This document shows positions 41,955 through 52,463 of a DNA stretch of 64,000 nt, piece by piece. The stretch comes from Pseudomonas oryzihabitans (lineage in GTDB: Bacteria; Pseudomonadota; Gammaproteobacteria; Pseudomonadales; Pseudomonadaceae). Each line of letters opens with the position of its first letter. Positions within the stretch are counted from its first letter, which is position 1. The notes below the pieces were generated by a model. That model ran no database searches. It was not told the origin of the DNA and saw only the letters and a program-made list of their open reading frames with translations. The stretch is from contig NZ_CP102428.1 of the NCBI RefSeq assembly GCF_024652905.1, positions 1,996,501 to 2,060,500 of the forward strand. Reading direction: 5' to 3'. The translations under genes and the position numbers were made by a program.

Positions 41955-43133
41955 GTGCTACCAGGTCAACCCACTGCCTTCTTCCAACCCTTCATCGATA
42001 CGGCGACTGGACGCATTGCCGGCGTCGAGGCACTTGGCCGACTGCGGCAGGCCGACGGCACCTACACCTCTGTCGGTCCGTTGTTTGCCGATCCCCATAC
42101 CCCGACCCCGGATCTGCTGCAGCTGGACCGCACCTTGCGGGAAGACGCTCTGCAGCGCTTCGCCAGCGCCCCGGATGACTGGTTTCTCAGCCTCAACCTC
42201 TCGCCGCGCTGGATCAGCCAGCTGGACGATGGCGTCGAGTTACCCAGTCTGGCGCAGCTGCAGCGCTCCGGCATCGCGCCGACGCGCATCGTCTACGAGA
42301 TCACCGAGGCAGCCGGCGATCTGCCGAGCCTGACCCAGGCCGTCGCCCGCTATCGCGAACGCGGCATCCGCATCGCCATCGACGATTTCGGCTCCGGCTA
42401 TTCGCAACTGGATCGGGTGCTGGATCTGCAACCGGATATCCTCAAGCTGGACATGCGGTTGTTCCAGGCCGCCGCGCGGGGTGGCCCCCGGGGCGAGGCG
42501 GTCAAGGCGCTGGCGCAGATGGCCGAGAAAACCGGTTGCTGGCTGATCGCCGAGGGCGTGGAGACCGAGACCGAACTCGACTTCGCCCTGGAGTGCGGCG
42601 CCCGCTACGTCCAGGGCTTCCTCTTCGCCGAGGCCACCGCCGAGCTGGGTGCAAGCGACAGCCATCAGCAGCGCTTCGCCGCCCTGCGCAGTCGCTTCGT
42701 CGACGGCAAGCTGGCCCAGCAGACCCGGCTGCTTGAATTGCGCCAGCAGTTAGCCGAATTCGTCACCCAGCTCAGACCCTGGGCGGAACACGGCGGTCCC
42801 CTGAGCGCCCTGCCCGATCCCCAGGCGTTTCCCGGGCTGCTGCGCATCTACCAGTGCGACCGCACCGGCACCCAGATCACCCCGAATCTGGAGTGGAACG
42901 GCATGTTCTGGCGCGAGAATCGCCGCTACCTCAATCACAACTGGTCCTGGCGCCCCTACTTCTATGCCCTGCTGGCCGAAGGCTGGAACGAGCGCCGCCT
43001 GGCGCTTTCGACGGTCTATCGCGATGCCACCACCAACCAGTACTGCCTGACCGCCAGCCAGTTCCTGGAAAGCGGCCAGCGCCTGCTGCTGATCGACCTG
43101 GATGCCAGTCAATTGCCGGGCTTTGCCAAGTAA
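41955..43133 (+). CDS. EAL-domain phosphodiesterase with C-terminal sensor domain
   Basis: This 392-residue protein degrades c-di-GMP. Catalytic features of the EAL domain are intact: VEALGRL, NLSP, EITE, IDDFGSGYS, LKLD, AEGVETE and QGF (residues about 1-235). The C-terminal 150 residues (NRRYLNHNWSWRPYFYALLAEG...) resemble the YkuI/cache-like ligand-binding C-domain, with no membrane helix. The start is GTG 41955 with AAGGAA. It is a cytoplasmic monocistron ahead of dgt. Confidence 0.88.
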   Translation: MLPGQPTAFFQPFIDTATGRIAGVEALGRLRQADGTYTSVGPLFADPHTPTPDLLQLDRTLREDALQRFASAPDDWFLSLNLSPRWISQLDDGVELPSLAQLQRSGIAPTRIVYEITEAAGDLPSLTQAVARYRERGIRIAIDDFGSGYSQLDRVLDLQPDILKLDMRLFQAAARGGPRGEAVKALAQMAEKTGCWLIAEGVETETELDFALECGARYVQGFLFAEATAELGASDSHQQRFAALRSRFVDGKLAQQTRLLELRQQLAEFVTQLRPWAEHGGPLSALPDPQAFPGLLRIYQCDRTGTQITPNLEWNGMFWRENRRYLNHNWSWRPYFYALLAEGWNERRLALSTVYRDATTNQYCLTASQFLESGQRLLLIDLDASQLPGFAK

Positions 43134-43171
43134 GCGGTGATGATCGTATGTTGCCGAGGTCAGAACGCAGA

Positions 43172-43197
43172 AGCGCCGAACGGCAATCGTCGGCGCT
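43172..43197 (+). terminator. Hairpin after the EAL gene
   Basis: AGCGCCGA (43172-43179) and TCGGCGCT (43190-43197) are perfect arms with a 10-nt loop, without a T-tract. Confidence 0.45.
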
Positions 43198-43227
43198 CCC
43201 CCTATCGGTGATAGCTCGAGGACGGCC

Positions 43228-44559
43228 TTGGACTGGCAGACACTTCTTATCCGCGAACGGCTGGGCAAACCCCTGCACAGCCCGGATGAACTGGGGCGCA
43301 GCCCCTTTCACAAGGACCACGATCGCATCATCTTTTCCGGCGCATTCCGCCGCTTGGGACGCAAGACCCAGGTGCATCCCGTCACCAGCAACGATCACAT
43401 TCATACCCGCCTGACCCACAGCCTGGAGGTGAGCTGCGTCGGCCGCTCCCTGGGCATGCGCGTGGGCGAGAGTCTAAGAGGCGCCCTGCCCGAGTGGTGC
43501 GATCCGAGCGACCTCGGCATGGTGGTGCAATCCGCCTGCCTGGCCCATGACATCGGCAATCCGCCCTTCGGCCATTCCGGCGAAGACGCCATCCGCTACT
43601 GGTTCACCCAGGCCGCCGGCCGCGGCTGGCTGGACGACATGAGCGAGGCGGAGCGCCAGGACTTCCTGCACTTCGAGGGCAACGCCCAGGGCTTCCGGGT
43701 GCTGACCCAGCTCGAATACCACCAGTTCGACGGCGGCACCCGCCTGACCTACGCGACCCTCGGTACCTATCTCAAGTACCCTTGGACGTCACGCTATGCC
43801 GCGGCGCCTGGCTACAAGAAGCACAAGTTCGGCTGCTACCAAAGCGAGCTGCCGCTGCTGGAGCAGATCGCCGAGAAACTCGAACTGCCGCTGCTGGGTC
43901 CGGAACGCTGGGCACGGCATCCGCTGGTCTACCTGATGGAGGCCGCCGACGACATCTGCTATGGGCTGATCGATCTGGAAGACGGCCTGGAGATGGAGCT
44001 GCTGGACTATGCCGAGGTCGAGGCGCTGCTGCTGGGCCTGGTCGGCGACGACCTACCGGAAACCTATCGGCAACTCGGCCCCAAGGATTCGCGGCGGCGC
44101 AAGCTGGCCATCCTGCGTGGCAAGGCCATCGAACACCTGACCAACGCCACCGCCCGTGCCTTCGTCGACCAGCAGGACGCCCTGCTCGCCGGCACCCTGG
44201 GCGATGACCTGGTCGAACACATGGCCGGCCCGGCCAAGCTCTGCGTGCAGCGCGCCAAGGCGCTGGCCCGGGAAAAGATCTTCCACGACAAGCGCAAGAC
44301 GCTGCATGAGATCGGCGCTTACACCACCCTGGAAATCCTGCTCAACGCCTTCTGCGGCGCGGCCCTGGAACAACATCGCGGGCGCGAGCCCTCCTTCAAG
44401 AGTCGGCGCATCCTCGACCTGCTGGGCAACAGCGCGCCCGATCCTTCCTGGACGCTGCACCAGGCCTTCATGCGGGTGATCGACTTCATCGCTGGCATGA
44501 CCGACAGCTATGCCACCGCCATGGCGGCCGAGATGACCGGGCGTTCGAACCCGGTTTAA
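43228..44559 (+). CDS. dgt: Deoxyguanosinetriphosphate triphosphohydrolase
   Basis: This 443-residue HD-domain dNTPase converts dGTP to deoxyguanosine and triphosphate. The HD metal-binding motif is spread as [10 protein letters not shown], then [17 protein letters not shown], with the later [14 protein letters not shown]; these match the long dgt subfamily. The start is TTG at 43228 with GAGGA upstream. It lies 11 bp ahead of the helicase gene, so the two may be cotranscribed. Confidence 0.92.
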   Translation: MDWQTLLIRERLGKPLHSPDELGRSPFHKDHDRIIFSGAFRRLGRKTQVHPVTSNDHIHTRLTHSLEVSCVGRSLGMRVGESLRGALPEWCDPSDLGMVVQSACLAHDIGNPPFGHSGEDAIRYWFTQAAGRGWLDDMSEAERQDFLHFEGNAQGFRVLTQLEYHQFDGGTRLTYATLGTYLKYPWTSRYAAAPGYKKHKFGCYQSELPLLEQIAEKLELPLLGPERWARHPLVYLMEAADDICYGLIDLEDGLEMELLDYAEVEALLLGLVGDDLPETYRQLGPKDSRRRKLAILRGKAIEHLTNATARAFVDQQDALLAGTLGDDLVEHMAGPAKLCVQRAKALAREKIFHDKRKTLHEIGAYTTLEILLNAFCGAALEQHRGREPSFKSRRILDLLGNSAPDPSWTLHQAFMRVIDFIAGMTDSYATAMAAEMTGRSNPV

Positions 44560-44570
44560 GGAGCGCCACG

Positions 44571-47192
44571 ATGACCACCGCACCCCGCACGCGCAAGGGC
44601 CCCGGCAGTCGCTGGCTGGCCGCCCAGGGCTGGAAGGCCTTTCCCTTCCAGCGCGAGGTGGCCAAGGCCATCGCCGCCGGGGAGTCCGGCCTGCTGCACG
44701 CCACCACCGGCTCGGGCAAGACCTACGCCGTCTGGCTGGCCGCCCTGGATGCCTTCGTCGCGCCCAGGCCGATCACGGCCAAGGGCCTGCCCAGCAAGCG
44801 CAAGCAGGCGCCACCGCCGCTCACCGTGCTCTGGTTGACGCCCATGCGCGCCCTGGCGGCGGATACCCTGCGCGCCCTGGAGCGCCCGGTGCTCGACGAG
44901 GAGCTGGAATGGACCCTGGGCCTGCGTACCGGGGACACCGGCAGCAGCGAGCGCGCCCGGCAGAATCGCCGGCTGCCGACGGCCCTGGTGACCACGCCCG
45001 AAAGTCTGTCGCTGCTGCTGTCGCGGGAGGACGCCCAGGAAGCCCTGGGTCATGTCCGCCTGGTGGTCATCGATGAATGGCACGAACTGCTCGGCAACAA
45101 GCGCGGTACCCAGACCCAACTCGCCCTGGCCCGTCTGCGGCGCTGGAATCCCGGGCTGCAGACCTGGGGCCTGTCGGCCACCCTCGGCAACCAGTCCCAT
45201 GCGCTGGACGTGTTGCTGGCCGGCGCTCCGGGGCATTTGGTGCAGGGTCGCCAGGACAAGCGCCTGCAGGTGGACACCCTGTTGCCCGAGGGCGGCGTCG
45301 AGCGCTTCGCCTGGGCCGGGCACCTGGGCATGCGCCTGCTGCAGCAGGTGATCCGCGAACTGGAGGACAGCCCCACCACCCTGGTCTTCACCAACACCCG
45401 CGCCCAGACCGAACTCTGGTACCAGGCGCTGCTGCAGGCGCGTCCGGACTGGGCCGGCCTGATCGCCCTGCACCATGGCTCCATCGAGAAACAGGCCCGC
45501 GAGTGGGTGGAGAGCGGCCTTAAGAATGGCCAGCTCAAGGCGGTGATCTGCACCTCCAGCCTTGACCTCGGCGTGGACTTCCTGCCCGTGGAGCGGGTAC
45601 TGCAGATCGGCTCACCCAAGAGCATCGCCCGACTGCTGCAACGCGCCGGCCGCAGCGGCCATGCCCCGGGCCGCGCCTCTCGCGCGACCCTGGTCCCCAC
45701 CTACAGCCTCGACCTGCTGGATGCGGCGGCCACCCGCCGTGCCATCACGGCGGGCGAGATCGAGGCGCGCACCGCACCCGCCAAGCCCCTGGATGTCCTG
45801 GTGCAGCACCTGGTGACTGTGGCCCTGGGGGGCGGCTTCGAGCCGGACGATCTGCTGCCGGAGATCCGCAGTGCCTGGGCCTATCGCCACCTCAGCGACG
45901 GCGAGTGGATCTGGGCACTGGCCTTCGTTCGCAACGGGGGCGCTTCCCTGTCGGCCTACCCGGATTACCGCCGCGCCGAACCAGACGCCGAGGGCATCTG
46001 GCGCGTCCCCGACAAGCAACTGGCCAAGCGGCATCGGCTGGGCATCGGCACCATCGTCAGCGAGACCAGCCTCAATGTGCAGTTCTGGTCCAAGGGCGGC
46101 GGTGGCAATCGCCTGGGCAACATCGAGGAAGGCTTCATCGCCCGGCTGCGACCCGGCGATCACTTTCTCTTCGCCGGTCGTACCCTGGAACTGGTGCGGG
46201 TGGAGAACATGACGGTGTACGTGCGCCGCGCCAGCGGGCGCAAGGCCGCCATCCCGCGCTGGAGCGGCAGTCGCATGCCGCTTTCGGACACCCTCGCCAA
46301 GCACGTCCTGGCGCTGTTGGAAGACGCCGAGGCACAGCGCTACGAGAGCCCGGAAATGCGCCTGCTGCAACCGCTGCTGGATGTACAGCGGCAGTGGTCG
46401 GCCCTGCCCAGCGCTCATTACCTGCTCGCCGAGACCCTGGAATCCCGCGAAGGCTCGCACCTGTTCCTCTATCCCTTCGCCGGGCGCCATGCCCACCTGG
46501 GGCTGGCCAGCCTGCTGGCCTGGCGCCTGGCGCAGCGGCGCCCCTGCACCTTTTCCATCGCCGTCAATGACTACGGCCTGGAACTGGTCTCGCCGGTCAG
46601 CCTGGACTGGCAGGAGCTGCTCGATGCCAGTCTCTTCACCACCGACAACCTGGTCAGCGATACCCTGGCCAGCCTCAACGCCGCCGAACTCGCCCAGCGC
46701 CGCTTTCGCGAGATCGCCCGCATCTCCGGGCTGATCTTTTCCGGCTACCCAGGGGCGCACAAGAGCAATCGCCAGTTGCAGGCCAGCAGCAGCCTCTTCT
46801 ATCAGGTGTTTCGCCAATACGATCCCGATAACCTGCTGCTCGGCCAGGCCCAGACCGAGGTCCTGCGCCAGGAACTCGATGCCGACCGCTTGCAGCAGAC
46901 CCTGACTCGGACCGGCGCCCTACCCCTGCGCCTGGTCACCCTGGACCATCCCTCGCCCTTCGCCCTGCCACTCATGGTCGAGCGACTGCGCGAGAGCCTG
47001 AGTTCGGAAAAGCTGGCCGACCGCATCACCCGCCTGGTCGGCGATCTGGAACGCGAAGCCGGGCCGGACGAGCGAGCCCGCACCTTCGATCCCGAATCCC
47101 TGGTGCAACCCAGCCACGACAGCGATCTGACGCCGCGTCGCGGCGCTAGTCCGCGGCGTCCTCGCGTACAGAAATCCGGTCGTCCTCGATAA
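44571..47192 (+). CDS. Ligase-associated DNA damage response DEXH-box helicase
   Basis: This 873-residue Lhr-like SF2 helicase has Walker [11 protein letters not shown] near residue 45, a DEWH box in [16 protein letters not shown] (motif III), LHHGSI and QRAGRSGH (motif VI). The C-terminal half contains the Lhr winged-helix and DUF4145-like region ([18 protein letters not shown]). Relatives sit beside an ATP-dependent DNA ligase and an MBL exonuclease; those partners are not in the window. The last 47 bp overlap the convergent CvfB-like gene. Confidence 0.9.
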   Translation: MTTAPRTRKGPGSRWLAAQGWKAFPFQREVAKAIAAGESGLLHATTGSGKTYAVWLAALDAFVAPRPITAKGLPSKRKQAPPPLTVLWLTPMRALAADTLRALERPVLDEELEWTLGLRTGDTGSSERARQNRRLPTALVTTPESLSLLLSREDAQEALGHVRLVVIDEWHELLGNKRGTQTQLALARLRRWNPGLQTWGLSATLGNQSHALDVLLAGAPGHLVQGRQDKRLQVDTLLPEGGVERFAWAGHLGMRLLQQVIRELEDSPTTLVFTNTRAQTELWYQALLQARPDWAGLIALHHGSIEKQAREWVESGLKNGQLKAVICTSSLDLGVDFLPVERVLQIGSPKSIARLLQRAGRSGHAPGRASRATLVPTYSLDLLDAAATRRAITAGEIEARTAPAKPLDVLVQHLVTVALGGGFEPDDLLPEIRSAWAYRHLSDGEWIWALAFVRNGGASLSAYPDYRRAEPDAEGIWRVPDKQLAKRHRLGIGTIVSETSLNVQFWSKGGGGNRLGNIEEGFIARLRPGDHFLFAGRTLELVRVENMTVYVRRASGRKAAIPRWSGSRMPLSDTLAKHVLALLEDAEAQRYESPEMRLLQPLLDVQRQWSALPSAHYLLAETLESREGSHLFLYPFAGRHAHLGLASLLAWRLAQRRPCTFSIAVNDYGLELVSPVSLDWQELLDASLFTTDNLVSDTLASLNAAELAQRRFREIARISGLIFSGYPGAHKSNRQLQASSSLFYQVFRQYDPDNLLLGQAQTEVLRQELDADRLQQTLTRTGALPLRLVTLDHPSPFALPLMVERLRESLSSEKLADRITRLVGDLEREAGPDERARTFDPESLVQPSHDSDLTPRRGASPRRPRVQKSGRPR

Positions 47193-47997
47193 CGATCCGG
47201 CCCTGGCGATAGAGATGGCCGATGGCCTTCTTGAAGTTGCCCTTGCTGACGCCGAACAGCTGATGGATCAGGGCCGGCGGACTGCTGTCGCTGAGTTCCA
47301 GCACCCCTCCCCGCGCCTTGGCCAAGCTGATGATCTGCTCGGCGAGATCGGTACCGGCGGCGGCCCCCTGGGGCTGCAGGGTCAGGCTGATCTTGCCGTC
47401 CGCCCGTATCTCGCGAATGAAGCCGCGCTCGCGCTGGCCCAGGCGCAGCGGCTTGAAGGCCTCGTTGCGATGCACCAGCCCCCAGTGCTTGTTGTCGACG
47501 ATCACCTTATAGCCGAGGTCGGTCTGCTCGACGACCAGCAGCGGTACCGGTTGGCCGACCTTGTAGCGCGCCGGCTCGCGATCCAGATAGCGATCCAGCC
47601 GCGCGGTGGCGACGATCCGCCGGGTGCGAGTGTCCAGGTGCACGTGCACCACGCAGTGATCGCCCACCTGCAGCGGCCGCTTCTCTTCGGAGTGCGGCAA
47701 CAGCAGGTCCTTGGGCAGACCCCAGTCGAGGAAGATCCCTACCCGACCCACCTCTACCACCCGTAGGCTGGCGAAGCCGCCGACCTGTACCTTCGGCTTC
47801 TCGGTGGTGGCGATCAGGCGGTCTTCGCTGTCCAGATAGAGGAAGACGTTGAGCCAGTCGCCTTCGGCGCAGGGTTCGTCCCTCGGCGCATAGCGACGCG
47901 GCAGCAGCACCTCGCCGTCGTTGCCGGCATCCAGGAACAGGCCGATGGGGGTATTGCGCAAAATCTGCAAGCTGTTGAAGCGACCCAACAAGGCCAT
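47146..47997 (-). CDS. CvfB-family S1-like RNA-binding protein
   Basis: This 283-residue protein contains repeated S1-like beta-barrel domains ([40 protein letters not shown]) and a C-terminal winged helix ([22 protein letters not shown]). It matches the CvfB/YitL group, whose members affect virulence gene expression through RNA binding. ATG 47997 has AGGAG; an earlier in-frame ATG at 48027 lacks family similarity. The 3' end overlaps the helicase gene by 47 bp. Confidence 0.88.
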   Translation of the reverse strand: MALLGRFNSLQILRNTPIGLFLDAGNDGEVLLPRRYAPRDEPCAEGDWLNVFLYLDSEDRLIATTEKPKVQVGGFASLRVVEVGRVGIFLDWGLPKDLLLPHSEEKRPLQVGDHCVVHVHLDTRTRRIVATARLDRYLDREPARYKVGQPVPLLVVEQTDLGYKVIVDNKHWGLVHRNEAFKPLRLGQRERGFIREIRADGKISLTLQPQGAAAGTDLAEQIISLAKARGGVLELSDSSPPALIHQLFGVSKGNFKKAIGHLYRQGRIVIEDDRISVREDAAD

Positions 47998-48320
47998 GAG
48001 TGGAGACTCCTGTAGAAAGCGGTGCATTTTACCGCGATCAGCAAAGCCACTGCTTGCTCGCTACCCTGGCCCCTTGAAAGGATCGCTCAGTATCGTGCGA
48101 AGTCTTGATGGCCGCCGGGTGTCGCCCGGGTAGCGAACCTCGACCCGATGCGACGCTATCTCGGCACGGTTTGGCGCCATGCCCTGCTGGAGACCTACCT
48201 GCCGTTCACAGCGGATGGAGCCTGCTGACGTCCGGGCAGCGCTGCTTGCATGAAAGTGATCGGCGCTTGCTCGATAGACGCCTTCTCACCGACTCAACCC
48301 GCATCCAGTGACAGCCAGAT
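47998..48320. other. Intergenic region, no gene seen
   Basis: About 320 bp between two minus-strand genes. I see no conserved frame and no clear repeat or promoter. Confidence 0.4.
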
Positions 48321-48590
48321 TCAGGCGGTCAGGCAATCATCGGCGAGTGGAATTTCGATGAAGAGACCAACGGTGTCAGCCTCGACCCGCATGGCTGCCA
48401 CCACCGCATTCAGCAAGAACGGATTGGTAGCCTGCTCGTTGGTCACTATTCGCTGGGTCAGCTTGATCGACTGCTGGGCATGGTAGACAGCTACCAGTAT
48501 TTCATTGAGGTTCAGGCGACGAAGCTCGACCCGGTATCCGGCGAGTCCGTGGCCCAATGCGCGTCCTGCGCATTCGAGACCGTTTTTCAC
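48321..48590 (-). CDS. Hypothetical small protein
   Basis: This 89-residue protein (MKNGLECAGRALGHGLAGYR...) starts with GTG at 48590 and has AAGGA 6 bases upstream. Balanced composition (N, Q, T, E) and a helical look (NEQATNPFLLNAVVAAMRVE) suggest a real soluble protein. I do not recognise its family. It is isolated between long non-coding stretches. Confidence 0.55.
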   Translation of the reverse strand: MKNGLECAGRALGHGLAGYRVELRRLNLNEILVAVYHAQQSIKLTQRIVTNEQATNPFLLNAVVAAMRVEADTVGLFIEIPLADDCLTA

Positions 48591-49366
48591 GGTAAATCCT
48601 TGAACCCTTGCGGTTCGGGGTAATGAATCGAACGAAATAATAGCATCTAGCCACTACCCACATTGAGCAGGCCGTCACCGTTTCGACACCACTGGCCTAT
48701 GGCGACAGCGAAAACGAGGAGCCTTTGCCCGCAACCACTGAGCGTCCGCTTCGACCGGCTGAAAACTTTCCCGTAGCCGGGACCCGCTCCTAGGTACCAA
48801 CCGCGCTTGAGTACCATCCCGGTCACGAAAAGACTCTGGATAAACCTCAGCTGGCCGAATCGCGCCGCCTGGAACCCCGAACGATGGCCTTGGCAGAATG
48901 CGGGTGGGCAACACGATAGGATGGAAGAGACAGATCCTCACAGGCTCCTGAAAACCTGAATAATCAGCCCTCACGCACTACTGATTGCCGGGCACGATGC
49001 ACTGCCCAGCGACTCGGCCAACGACACCCTGCGTCAGGGAAACGATTCAGCACGGATCCTTTTCGGCAGCCGACAGGCCCATGCCCAGGATTGCGATACG
49101 CCTCCCCTGCGCCAACAGCCGTTTGCCCGCTCTAGCCACCACTTCGACCATGGTCGCTAAAGTCAACATCGAGCAGCTCAAAGGTCTTGTTTTGCGCAAG
49201 CCAGTCTGAGACCATCCATCGCTGTCAGGTGAGGCTGTCTCTACAAAGCGGCTCACCTGTCGAGAACCTGGAGTACATCAGGGCCAGCTTTCGCGGCATG
49301 GGTTTCTCCTCGTTTCAAAACTGTCGTCCTTCGGACAACAACGTCATCTTATTCAAGGAGAAATCC
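48591..49366. other. Non-coding stretch with possible gene remnant and csp leader
   Basis: No intact gene. A frame at about 48976-49164 on the plus strand reads ALLIAGHDALPSDSANDT and onward to a stop; it has a protein-like look but no start, so it may be a decayed gene end. The last 150 bp is a long leader for the cold-shock gene. Confidence 0.35.
49322..49340 (+). promoter_or_regulatory. Hairpin in the csp 5' leader
   Basis: TGT-C-GTCC and GGAC-A-ACA pair around a TTC loop, 27 bases before the cold-shock ATG. Long structured leaders are typical for temperature-regulated csp mRNAs; the role here is inferred. Confidence 0.4.
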
Positions 49367-49576
49367 ATGTCTACTCGCCAAACTGGCACCGTCAAGTGGT
49401 TCAACGACGAGAAAGGCTTCGGCTTCATCACCCCCCAGAGCGGCCCGGACGTGTTCGTTCACTACCGTTCCATTCAGGGTAACGGCTTCAAGAGCCTGCA
49501 AGAAGGCCAGGCCGTTTCCTTCCTGGTCGTGCAAGGCCAGAAAGGCCTGCAGGCCGATGAGGTGCAGGTGATCTAA
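49367..49576 (+). CDS. cspA: Cold-shock protein (CspA/CapB family)
   Basis: This 69-residue single cold-shock domain has RNP1 KGFGFITP and RNP2 VFVHYRSI, and WFNDEKG as in CspA. It binds single-stranded RNA and DNA and unwinds mRNA structure. Most Csp proteins have VFVHFSAI; here the RNP2 reads VFVHYRSI, a common variant in Pseudomonas CapB. ATG 49367 follows AAGGAG; a farther upstream start would add a leader without domain likeness. Confidence 0.95.
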   Translation: MSTRQTGTVKWFNDEKGFGFITPQSGPDVFVHYRSIQGNGFKSLQEGQAVSFLVVQGQKGLQADEVQVI

Positions 49577-49591
49577 TCACCCGCCTTCTCG

Positions 49592-49623
49592 AAAAAGCCC
49601 AACCCCCGGTTGGGCTTTTTTTT
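49592..49623 (+). terminator. csp terminator
   Basis: AAAAAGCCCAACC and GGTTGGGCTTTTT pair around a short C-rich loop and end in a T-run. Confidence 0.92.
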
Positions 49624-49680
49624 GCGCGGACGTCGGCCAACCAACGTTCGCAATAGCGACCTAGGGATGAGGTGCGTCTT

Positions 49681-50337
49681 GTGAAAACCTTCGCTGCCCT
49701 GCTCTGCCTGCTCCTGCTCGCCGGTTGCGCCGCCTTTCCCGGTGACGAACTCCCTTCCCAGCCGTTCCGCGCTCCCGCGAGCGAGCGACAGCAGCGTCCC
49801 AAGGTCCTGGTGGAGTTCAATTTCTATCGAGGCGAGGTCGAAGACGCCAAGGAGGCGACCTCCATCGCCGTGGCCCGCGAAGGCCTGAAGCCCAGGCTGC
49901 GCCAAGTCCTGGAGCACTCCCAGCTGTTCGACCGTATCATCCTGGTGCCGGAGCCCGGCAGGCCGGACGACGCCTTGCTGCGCCTCAAGCTCTACAACAG
50001 CACCTCCTATGCCGCGGCCATTGCCAGCGGCCTGATCACTGGTGCCACCTTCTTTCTCGTCCCGGGTACCGCCAGGGACGACTATGTACTGACCGCCGAG
50101 TGGCTAGCGCCGGGGGGCAGCACGCCCACCCGCGTGCGCAATGCCAGCTCGGTGCGCACCTGGATGGGGGTCTGGTTCCTGCCCCTGGCCGCCAGCCATC
50201 AGGCCGGCACCGCCATCGAGGACACCTTCGCGCGGCAGGTCAACGAGGCCCTGCGGCAATTGCAGGCCGCCGGCGTGTTCACCGACCACTCCTCGCCCCA
50301 GGGGAACGGCGAAACGCCTGCACCGGTCACACCTTGA
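49681..50337 (+). CDS. Predicted lipoprotein, unknown family
   Basis: This 218-residue protein begins VKTFAALLCLLLLAGCAAFPG, with a signal peptide and lipobox LLAGC, so it is a lipoprotein. The body (RPKVLVEFNFYRGEVEDAKEA; GLITGATFFLVPGTARDDYV) is unassigned, and a hydrophobic stretch near residue 115-130 may touch the membrane. A GTG at 49672 is an alternative start with a good ribosome-binding site (AGGGATGAG) and would add three residues. Confidence 0.7.
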   Translation: MKTFAALLCLLLLAGCAAFPGDELPSQPFRAPASERQQRPKVLVEFNFYRGEVEDAKEATSIAVAREGLKPRLRQVLEHSQLFDRIILVPEPGRPDDALLRLKLYNSTSYAAAIASGLITGATFFLVPGTARDDYVLTAEWLAPGGSTPTRVRNASSVRTWMGVWFLPLAASHQAGTAIEDTFARQVNEALRQLQAAGVFTDHSSPQGNGETPAPVTP

Positions 50338-50363
50338 CCGGCAATCAAGCAGACGAGGATCCC

Positions 50364-50513
50364 ATGGCCGAAGAAAAGCGCAAAGCCGACGAACGCGAAC
50401 TGCCCAAGGACGAAAAGCCCCTGCGCACCGAGCACGCCAAGACCGATGACGGACGCGATCCGCCTTCGCCCAACAGTCCGGACCGCACCAAGGACGCCAC
50501 GGGCTACAACTGA
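50364..50513 (+). CDS. Small hydrophilic hypothetical protein
   Basis: This 49-residue, highly charged protein (MAEEKRKADERELPKDEKP...) starts at ATG 50364 with GAGGA upstream and lies 26 bp after the lipoprotein gene. The composition suggests an unfolded, stress-type peptide. There is no recognised family. A strong terminator follows. Confidence 0.6.
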   Translation: MAEEKRKADERELPKDEKPLRTEHAKTDDGRDPPSPNSPDRTKDATGYN

Positions 50514-50530
50514 TCCCGCCCTTTCCAGAC

Positions 50531-50550
50531 ACGACCGCCAAGGCGGTCGT
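50531..50550 (+). terminator. Terminator after the small hydrophilic gene
   Basis: ACGACCGCC (50531-50539) and GGCGGTCGT (50542-50550) pair perfectly around AA and are followed by TTTCTTTG. Confidence 0.85.
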
Positions 50551-50681
50551 TTCTTTGTCTGCGTGCTGCCCCTTGGGATTGGCTCGTCCCGCCCTCCTTA
50601 CTGCATAATGCCCGCACTCCGACGTCTATCGGCCCCTTTTCTCTTCAACTAGGCCGGTACCCTGCCAAGGTGTGTGTCCCG

Positions 50682-52145
50682 ATGCGAAAGACTTTCCGAT
50701 CTCTGGGCCTGCTGCTGAGCTGCTGCGCCCTGGGCTTTTCCCTGCCCGTCAGTGCCGATACCTCCTACCTGCCGCCGCGAATCGAAAAGGCGATGCAGAC
50801 CAACAAGATTCCCGGTAGCGATCTGTCGCTGGTGATGCTGCCCCTCGACGGCCCGGGCGAAAACGACTACTACAACGCCGACGTCTCGGTGAATCCGGCG
50901 TCGACCATGAAGCTGATCACCACCTATGCCGCCCTGGAACTGCTGGGCCCCACCTACCAGTGGAGGACCGAGTTCTATACCGACGGCACCCTCAAGGACG
51001 GCATCCTCAACGGCAACCTCTATCTCAAGGGTGGCGGCGATCCCAAGCTGAACATGGAGCGCCTCTGGCTGCTCATGCGCGACCTGCGCGCCAATGGCGT
51101 GCTGGAGGTCACCGGCGACCTGGTGCTGGATCGTGGCCGCTTCGTGAAACCCAATCTGCCGGCCTTCAACGATGACGGCGAAGACGAGAACAAGACCTTC
51201 CTGGTGGGGCCGGATTCGCTGCTGGTGAACCTGAAATCGGTACGCATGGTGGTGCGCTCGGCCGATGGCCGCGTCAGCGTCTCCATGGATCCACCGCTGA
51301 CCAACGTCAACATCGACAACCAGATGCGCGCCACCGGCAAGAGCGGCTGTCCCGCCTGGCCGGACGTGCGTTTCAATCCGGTGCCCCAAGCCGATGGCAG
51401 CACCAGCCTCATCGTCAGCGGCCAGTTGCCGGACGGCTGCAACGCCCAGAGCTATCTGTCGCTGCTCGATCACCCGGCCTACACCGCCGGCGCAGTACGG
51501 GCCATCTGGCAGGAGCTGGGCGGCAGCATCAAGGGCCGCACCCGCGAGGGCAGCGTGCCGCGCAACGCCGAGGTACTGGCGCGGGCCTTCTCGCCCGATG
51601 TGGTGGAGATCATTCGTGACATCAACAAGTACAGCAACAACACCATGGCCCAGCAGCTGTTCCTGTCCATCGGCGCGCAATTCCGCACCTCGGCGGATGC
51701 CGACGACGGCAAGGCGGCGCTGCGGGTCATCCGCTCGTGGCTGGCGCGCAAGGGCATCAATGCCAGCCACCTGATCATGGAGAACGGCTCGGGCCTGTCC
51801 CGCGCCGAGCGGGTCAGCGCGCGGGAGATGGCGGAGATCCTCAGATCGGCCTGGCAGAGCCCCTATGGGCCGGAGTTCATCTCCTCGCTGCCGCTGGCCG
51901 GCATGGACGGCACCCTGCGCAAACGCATGAAGAATTCGCCGCTGACCGGCCAGGCGCACATGAAGACCGGCACCCTGAACAACGTGCGCGCCCTGGCAGG
52001 CTTCGTCCGGGACGCCAATGCCCGCAACTGGGTGGTGGTCGCCATCCTCAACAGCAGCCGTCCCTGGGGTGCCTCCTCCATCCTGGACGAGGTCGTGCTG
52101 GATCTCTATCTGCGCAGCCGCCAGGACGGCGCGGTCGCCAACTGA
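50682..52145 (+). CDS. dacB: D-alanyl-D-alanine carboxypeptidase/endopeptidase (PBP4)
   Basis: This 487-residue penicillin-binding protein of class C has a signal peptide (MRKTFRSLGLLLSCCALGFSLPVSA) and works in the periplasm on peptidoglycan. The active-site motifs are SxxK in NPASTMKL, SxN in KYSNNTMA and KTG in MKTGTLNN. A large insertion domain between SxxK and SxN is typical of PBP4. In Pseudomonas its loss can induce AmpC. ATG 50682 is chosen; a GTG at 50670 would add 4 residues. Confidence 0.93.
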   Translation: MRKTFRSLGLLLSCCALGFSLPVSADTSYLPPRIEKAMQTNKIPGSDLSLVMLPLDGPGENDYYNADVSVNPASTMKLITTYAALELLGPTYQWRTEFYTDGTLKDGILNGNLYLKGGGDPKLNMERLWLLMRDLRANGVLEVTGDLVLDRGRFVKPNLPAFNDDGEDENKTFLVGPDSLLVNLKSVRMVVRSADGRVSVSMDPPLTNVNIDNQMRATGKSGCPAWPDVRFNPVPQADGSTSLIVSGQLPDGCNAQSYLSLLDHPAYTAGAVRAIWQELGGSIKGRTREGSVPRNAEVLARAFSPDVVEIIRDINKYSNNTMAQQLFLSIGAQFRTSADADDGKAALRVIRSWLARKGINASHLIMENGSGLSRAERVSAREMAEILRSAWQSPYGPEFISSLPLAGMDGTLRKRMKNSPLTGQAHMKTGTLNNVRALAGFVRDANARNWVVVAILNSSRPWGASSILDEVVLDLYLRSRQDGAVAN

Positions 52146-52151
52146 CGCGCA

Positions 52152-52193
52152 AAACAAAACCGGCGTCTGCTCACGCAGACGCCGGTTTTGTTT
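52152..52193. terminator. Perfect 19-bp bidirectional terminator after dacB
   Basis: AAACAAAACCGGCGTCTGC pairs perfectly with GCAGACGCCGGTTTTGTTT around a TCAC loop. A-tracts and T-tracts on both sides would serve dacB and the minus-strand DUF3309 gene. Confidence 0.92.
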
Positions 52194-52304
52194 ACAGCAC
52201 TCGGCAAGGCAGGCCGGAAAGCCGACGTTACCGCGCTGCACCGCATTGGGCAAGACCTTTGTCCAATGCATCCTTGTGGGGCATTTTCAGGCCGCGGCTA
52301 CGGC

Positions 52305-52463
52305 CTAGATCATGCCGAGCAAGAGCAGCACCAGCAGGACCACCAGGATGGCGCCCACGATGCCGGACGGGCCATAGCCCCAGCTGCGCGAATGGGGGAA
52401 CACTGGAAGTCCGCCGATGAGCAGGACCAGCAGCACCAGAACCAGGATGGTCGAGAGAGTCAT
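52305..52463 (-). CDS. DUF3309-family small membrane protein
   Basis: A 52-residue peptide, MTLSTILVLVLLVLLIGGLP, followed by PHSRSWGYGPSG and a second hydrophobic segment IVGAILVVLLVLLLLGMI. This is the DUF3309 pattern: two short membrane segments around a conserved SRSWGYGPSG loop. Function unknown. ATG 52463 has GGAGA upstream. It is smaller than common gene-calling cut-offs. Confidence 0.85.
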   Translation of the reverse strand: MTLSTILVLVLLVLLIGGLPVFPHSRSWGYGPSGIVGAILVVLLVLLLLGMI

